From Aureococcus anophagefferens (taxonomy: Eukaryota > Sar > Pelagophyceae > Pelagomonadales > Pelagomonadaceae): a DNA stretch of 64,000 nt. The stretch spans positions 2,225,699 to 2,289,698 of the forward strand of contig NW_008705566.1 in assembly GCF_000186865.1 (NCBI RefSeq), written 5' to 3'. Every line of letters begins with the position of its first letter. Position 1 is the first letter of the stretch. Positions 61,601-64,000 of this stretch are shown piece after piece. The translations under genes and the position numbers were made by a program. Under the pieces are notes generated by a model. That model was not told the DNA's origin. It saw only the letters and a list, made by a program, of their open reading frames with translations, and ran no database searches.

Positions 61601-63991
61601 CGCGTCGGCCTCGAAGAAGTCGTCGTCGTAGCCGTCGCCGGCCTCGGGCTCGGGCTCGGGCGCCGGTTCCGGTTCGGGCTCGGGAGCCGGTACAGGCTCG
61701 GGCTCGGGCTCCGGTTCGGGCGCCGCCACCGGCTCCGGTTCGGGCTCCGGTTCGGGCGCCGCCGGCTCGGGCGCGGGCTCGGCGGGCTCGGTCCCCGGCG
61801 GCGGCTCGAGCGCGGACGCGTCGTCCTCGAAGTCGTCGTCGTCGTAGGCCTGCGGCTCCGGCGCGTGGTGGTGTCGCAGCGCGCTCGCGACGGCCGACGG
61901 CAGCTCCGGGCCGGAGAAGGCGCTGTGGTGGCTCGCCTTGCCGCTCTCGCTGGACGTGCTCGTCGGGTGGAGCACGTCCGTGGCCTCCGTCTTGTGGTCG
62001 TCGTCGGCGTCGTGCGGCGGCGGCGGCGTCGACGCCGTGTCGTCGTCCCTCGCGGCCGCCGGCGCGGGCGGCTCCGCGCGGTCGGGCTCCGGCGCGACGG
62101 CCGCCGAGGGCTCGGGGCCCGCGTCGGGCTCCGGGCGCGCCGGCGGCTCCGCCGGCTCCTCCGCCTCGGACGACTCCTCGTCCTCCTCCTGCACGCGCGC
62201 GGCCTCGACGGGTCTCTTTCGGAGCTCCGCGGGCTCGCGCGTGCTCATGAATTTGTGCGTGTTCCGCGCGAGGAAGAGGTCCGACGCGCGGACCGGCGCC
62301 GCGGGCTCGTCGGCCTCCGGCTCCGGCTCCGCCGCGGCGGCCGCCTCGGCCTCGAGACGCGCCGCGTCCTCCTCGGCCTCGAGACGCGCGGCCTCCTTCT
62401 CGGCCTCGAGACGCGCCGCGTCCTCCTCGGCCTCGAGACGCGCCGCCTCCTCCTCGGCCTCGAGACGCGCGGCCTCCTCCTCGGCCTCGAGACGCGCGGC
62501 CGCCTCCTCGGCCTTGAGACGCGCCGCCTCCTCCTCGGCCTCGAGACGCGCGGCCTCCGCTTCGCGCGCGGCCTGCGCCTCCTCTTCGACCCGCGCGGCC
62601 TCCGCCTCCGCCTCGACGCGCGCCGTTTCCGCCAGCTCGGCTTCCGCCCGCGCGATTTCCGCCTCGGCTTCGACCCGCATGGCCTCCGCCTCGGCTTCGA
62701 CCCGCGTGGCCTCCGCCTCTGCTTCGACCCGCGCGGCCTCCGCCTCGGCCTCGGCCCGCGCGGCCTCCGCCTCGGCTTCTAAGCGCGCGGCCTCCGCCTC
62801 GGCCTCGGCCCGCGCCGCCTCCGCCTCGGCTTCGACCCGCGCCGCCTCCTCCTTCTCGGCTTCCAGACGGGCGGCCTCCCGCTCCGCGGCGTCGGCGCCC
62901 GCGTCGGCCTCGAAATCTTCGTCGTAGAATTCGTCGTCGTCGTACGTCGGCGACGGCTCCTCCGGCGCGGCGACCGCGGGCTCGACCAGGGGCGCCGGCA
63001 CGGGCGCGCGCAGCAGGGCGCTCGCGCGGCGCGCCGCGGCGCCGCGGAAGCTCGCCTGGAGCCGCGCGGCGGACGCCGTTTGCTCGCGCGCCTCCAACGC
63101 GGACTTGCGCGCCGCGCGGCCCCGGACCGCGGCCTGGACGCCGACGACGGTGTCGCTCGCGAGGTTCGGCGTCCGCGCGGCGCGGGGCGTCGAGAGGATG
63201 GGCGTCGCGGGCGACTCCGCGGGCCACGACGCCGCCGCGTCGTCGCCGGCGCCGGGCGTCCTCGCGCCGCGCGGCGTCGCCGCGTCGACGCCCACGGGGC
63301 TCAGGAAGTCGTCGCCGTAGGGGTCGTCGTCGAAGTCGTCGCCGAGCCCCGCGTAGGGGTCGTCGTCGTCGTCGTCGTCGAAGACGGGCGCGCGCGGCGG
63401 CGCCGCGGCGGCGATCGCCGGCGGCGCGGCGGCGCCGCCGGTTTGCGGCGACGCGCGCAGGATCGCCGCGGCCGCGTGGGACATGGCGGCCTCGCGCACG
63501 GCGGCGGAGGCGTGGACCTGGAGCGCCGACTCCATGGTCCGCGCGAGCTCCGCGGCGCGGTGGCGCTCGAGGTCGAGCTCGCTCCGGAGCCGGTCCCGCT
63601 CGTCGGCCGCGCCGCGCTCGTCGGCCTCGAGCGCCGCCCGCAGCCGGTCGATGGCCGCCGCCGCGGCGTCGCGGCGCTGGCGGGACGCCTTCGAGCCGGC
63701 GTGCGCCGACGCCGGCCGCGTGCGCCGGCCGCGGCGCTTCGGCGACGGCGCGGCCGCGGCGGCCGCCGCCGCGCCGTTCGACCGCGGCGGCTCGTCGCGG
63801 CGCGCGGCGCCCGCGGACTGCGGCCGCTTCTTCTTGCCCGCGGGCCGGCTCGGCAGGTAGGGCCGCCCGCGCGACTTCTTCGGCGACCGCCGGCCGGCGG
63901 ACGCGCCGCTGCCCGGCGCCGGCGCCTCGAGCGGCCGCGCGACGTCGACGACGAGCGTCGGCAGGCAGTCGTGGCTCGTCGAGCCGGCCAT
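58610..63991 (-). CDS. Giant disordered scaffold with IQ, coiled-coil repeat and SH3 domain
   Basis: At least 1793 residues; the frame is still open at the window edge, so the Met at 63991 may be internal. In order: a basic Ser/Arg-rich N-terminus; a coiled coil (~110-170); an Asp-rich stretch; two IQ-like helices (VVGVQAAVRGRAARKSA, AARLQASFRGAAARRA, ~285-330); ~20 nine-residue repeats (AARLEAEEE / AARVEAEAE, ~375-560); long Pro/Glu/Ala-rich disorder; a Tudor/SH3-like barrel (LHVGDVVQAPVDGLRFEG, ~1000); more disorder; and a C-terminal SH3 domain (TVIHAFEADGEGEMSIALGE, then GWCYATKVG and GGFVPSAYL). Acidic-aromatic motifs of type YDDDF recur at least seven times through the disordered parts. 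IQ helices suggest calmodulin or EF-hand partners. No enzyme domain. Likely a multivalent cytoskeletal or membrane-trafficking scaffold. Confidence 0.72.
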   Translation of the reverse strand: MAGSTSHDCLPTLVVDVARPLEAPAPGSGASAGRRSPKKSRGRPYLPSRPAGKKKRPQSAGAARRDEPPRSNGAAAAAAAAPSPKRRGRRTRPASAHAGSKASRQRRDAAAAAIDRLRAALEADERGAADERDRLRSELDLERHRAAELARTMESALQVHASAAVREAAMSHAAAAILRASPQTGGAAAPPAIAAAAPPRAPVFDDDDDDDPYAGLGDDFDDDPYGDDFLSPVGVDAATPRGARTPGAGDDAAASWPAESPATPILSTPRAARTPNLASDTVVGVQAAVRGRAARKSALEAREQTASAARLQASFRGAAARRASALLRAPVPAPLVEPAVAAPEEPSPTYDDDEFYDEDFEADAGADAAEREAARLEAEKEEAARVEAEAEAARAEAEAEAARLEAEAEAARAEAEAEAARVEAEAEATRVEAEAEAMRVEAEAEIARAEAELAETARVEAEAEAARVEEEAQAAREAEAARLEAEEEAARLKAEEAAARLEAEEEAARLEAEEEAARLEAEEDAARLEAEKEAARLEAEEDAARLEAEAAAAAEPEPEADEPAAPVRASDLFLARNTHKFMSTREPAELRKRPVEAARVQEEDEESSEAEEPAEPPARPEPDAGPEPSAAVAPEPDRAEPPAPAAARDDDTASTPPPPHDADDDHKTEATDVLHPTSTSSESGKASHHSAFSGPELPSAVASALRHHHAPEPQAYDDDDFEDDASALEPPPGTEPAEPAPEPAAPEPEPEPEPVAAPEPEPEPEPVPAPEPEPEPAPEPEPEAGDGYDDDFFEADAQSDATDVVHPASAEPTPREPPPRPAAVDPSRATFDASPRYDDDGFDEPVTPQEPDDARPAPSPRATFERSPRSESSPRYDEDSWHDASPRAAPADVADAVAAAGSDATESPRYDLDAFDETPLEEHRAAEQPAEEPAAAPAGEDDEFLDCESAPVAPVAECGELHVGDVVQAPVDGLRFEGVVDAIEGGTVHVDFGDEDVAVVARGDVARVRSWAVCEPGDAALVTEAGGVLRFRAKVEAVEVDLANQQHTYTVVYGEGDGEAGVSEDRITKIESARASHGHWKKALHAVLAANRFQGAMPKGDAAAAPAPEPAAAPEPAPAEPAPETAAAPEPQLTAREPEVAAAPECTSKTGPPPEPEDAAASHPEPATAPEPEIAAAPEPAPEEPAPAPAPAAPEPAPAAPEPAPAPEEPAAPEPEEPPAPEPAAPEPAPEAPEESDDDGYDDDFFEPEAPAAADDAPSAARRMSLNAAAAARLSLSLSSGAAAPPGPGDAAALADTLAASEMARFKASGRAAAQRRVSAASAEAARVAELLASRAPASAAAAAREAEERSLAAASAEAERKRLRGEDDVLEPLPRGLDRRRPSAGSALAVASLEKVRASLADPDAVTPRGSRDLATPRGSRDFARPAPAPAEDAVGALPGSRPPLRRNVSSSAIDAAASKQRQEGLLRDPAPIPSPRAAAPAPADEPAADEPAAVEPAPVALARAASEEEIRAVAAGAAATAESAALDRVFRASRDAAPEPAAAAAAASPRSEEEPPSYRGSPRSADGAAAAPEADAPATRSPRHLAPAPAPEPEPEPTYDDDFADSPREPDYGDDFGDAAGRDAAPATESPREPDYGDDWADEEPPRASEAAKPAVVDPEPEPEPRAVEPEPVGEPEAVEPEPVEPERESPRDVEEEPSYEDDFQDDFPAAAPEDAPVEESDDVRCTVIHAFEADGEGEMSIALGEKILVTRSDLEEDDGWCYATKVGAPPESGGFVPSAYLAVGGREPAD
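62340..62870 (-). repeat. 27-bp in-frame tandem repeats encoding AARLEAEEE / AARVEAEAE
   Basis: Two blocks of near-identical 27-base units, each about ten copies. The first (62340-62570) encodes AARLEAEEE, the second (62590-62870) AARVEAEAE, forming a long charged helix in the SH3 scaffold protein. High base identity suggests ongoing copy-number change. Confidence 0.8.
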
Positions 63992-64000
63992 CCACTCGTC

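Noticed and set aside
58541..62782. A 1413-codon open frame on the plus strand, Arg/Gly-rich
   Set aside because: It is antisense to the SH3/IQ scaffold, whose frame has recognisable SH3, IQ and helix repeats. GC-rich third positions keep the opposite strand open; the translation is low-complexity without any fold signature.
1..64000. tRNA, rRNA, CRISPR, transposase or retroelement genes
   Set aside because: No cloverleaf-like segment, rRNA core sequence, spaced repeat array, DDE transposase or reverse-transcriptase motif was noticed on either strand by reading; a dedicated scan was not possible.

Overview
This is a gene-dense, GC-rich stretch (roughly 65-70 percent G+C by eye) of a eukaryotic nuclear genome. 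It holds about 36 protein genes, most with no intron or one, separated by 50-450 bases and packed on both strands, often as divergent pairs. No rRNA, tRNA, CRISPR array or bacterial-type operon is visible. Three things point to a photosynthetic stramenopile, most likely a pelagophyte close to Aureococcus anophagefferens. First, two genes start with a signal peptide followed by an ASAFAP-like plastid-entry motif (residues DALVAP and DAFQRP). Second, five ~200-nt introns are copies of one repeat family flanked by 8-bp target duplications, which is the signature of the introner elements known from Aureococcus. Third, many splice donors are GC rather than GT. The species call is inference.

Layout. 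1-10.2 kb: tail of a WGR-domain gene, a cytidylyltransferase fused to a CDP-alcohol phosphotransferase, a cyclic-nucleotide-gated-type channel, and divergently from it an unconventional myosin. 10.2-19.5 kb: a low-GC orphan, a WD40 protein, a GT62/Anp1-like mannosyltransferase, a FYVE-finger gene and a PH-domain gene facing away from each other (each split by an introner), a secreted glycosyltransferase-like protein and a small membrane protein. 19.9-31.5 kb: a RING/CCCH protein with a one-base frame break, a large orphan, a DUF4504-like protein, an MGST3-like MAPEG enzyme, a CAMK-like kinase, a C2/coiled-coil protein and a TLC-domain membrane protein.

31.5-47.3 kb: a plastid-targeted protein with regularly spaced Phe-rich stickers (pyrenoid-linker-like), a coiled-coil orphan, a TAF4-like protein, an SCP2-PX-ACBP-ABC1 kinase fusion that is the most unusual gene here, a plastid DUF4079 membrane protein, a KEN-box coiled-coil protein, a sulfotransferase-like protein, a long-chain acyl-CoA dehydrogenase, a methyltransferase with SH3b-like repeats and a tiny membrane protein. 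47.4-64 kb: a multi-pass membrane protein with a RelA/SpoT-like domain (one-base frame break), a Pro-rich repeat protein, an N-myristoylated ABM-fold protein, IMP4, an exostosin-like glycosyltransferase and a LamG-like membrane protein (both with introners), a ShK-like membrane protein and a giant disordered SH3/IQ scaffold that reaches the window edge.

The genes do not form one pathway. Several deal with lipids and membranes: CDP-alcohol synthesis, FYVE, PH, TLC, SCP2/PX/ACBP/ABC1K, acyl-CoA dehydrogenase and MGST3. Four are secretory glycosylation candidates. A recurrent GGGCAGC(C) motif lies close upstream of many start codons and may be a core-promoter or 5' UTR element.
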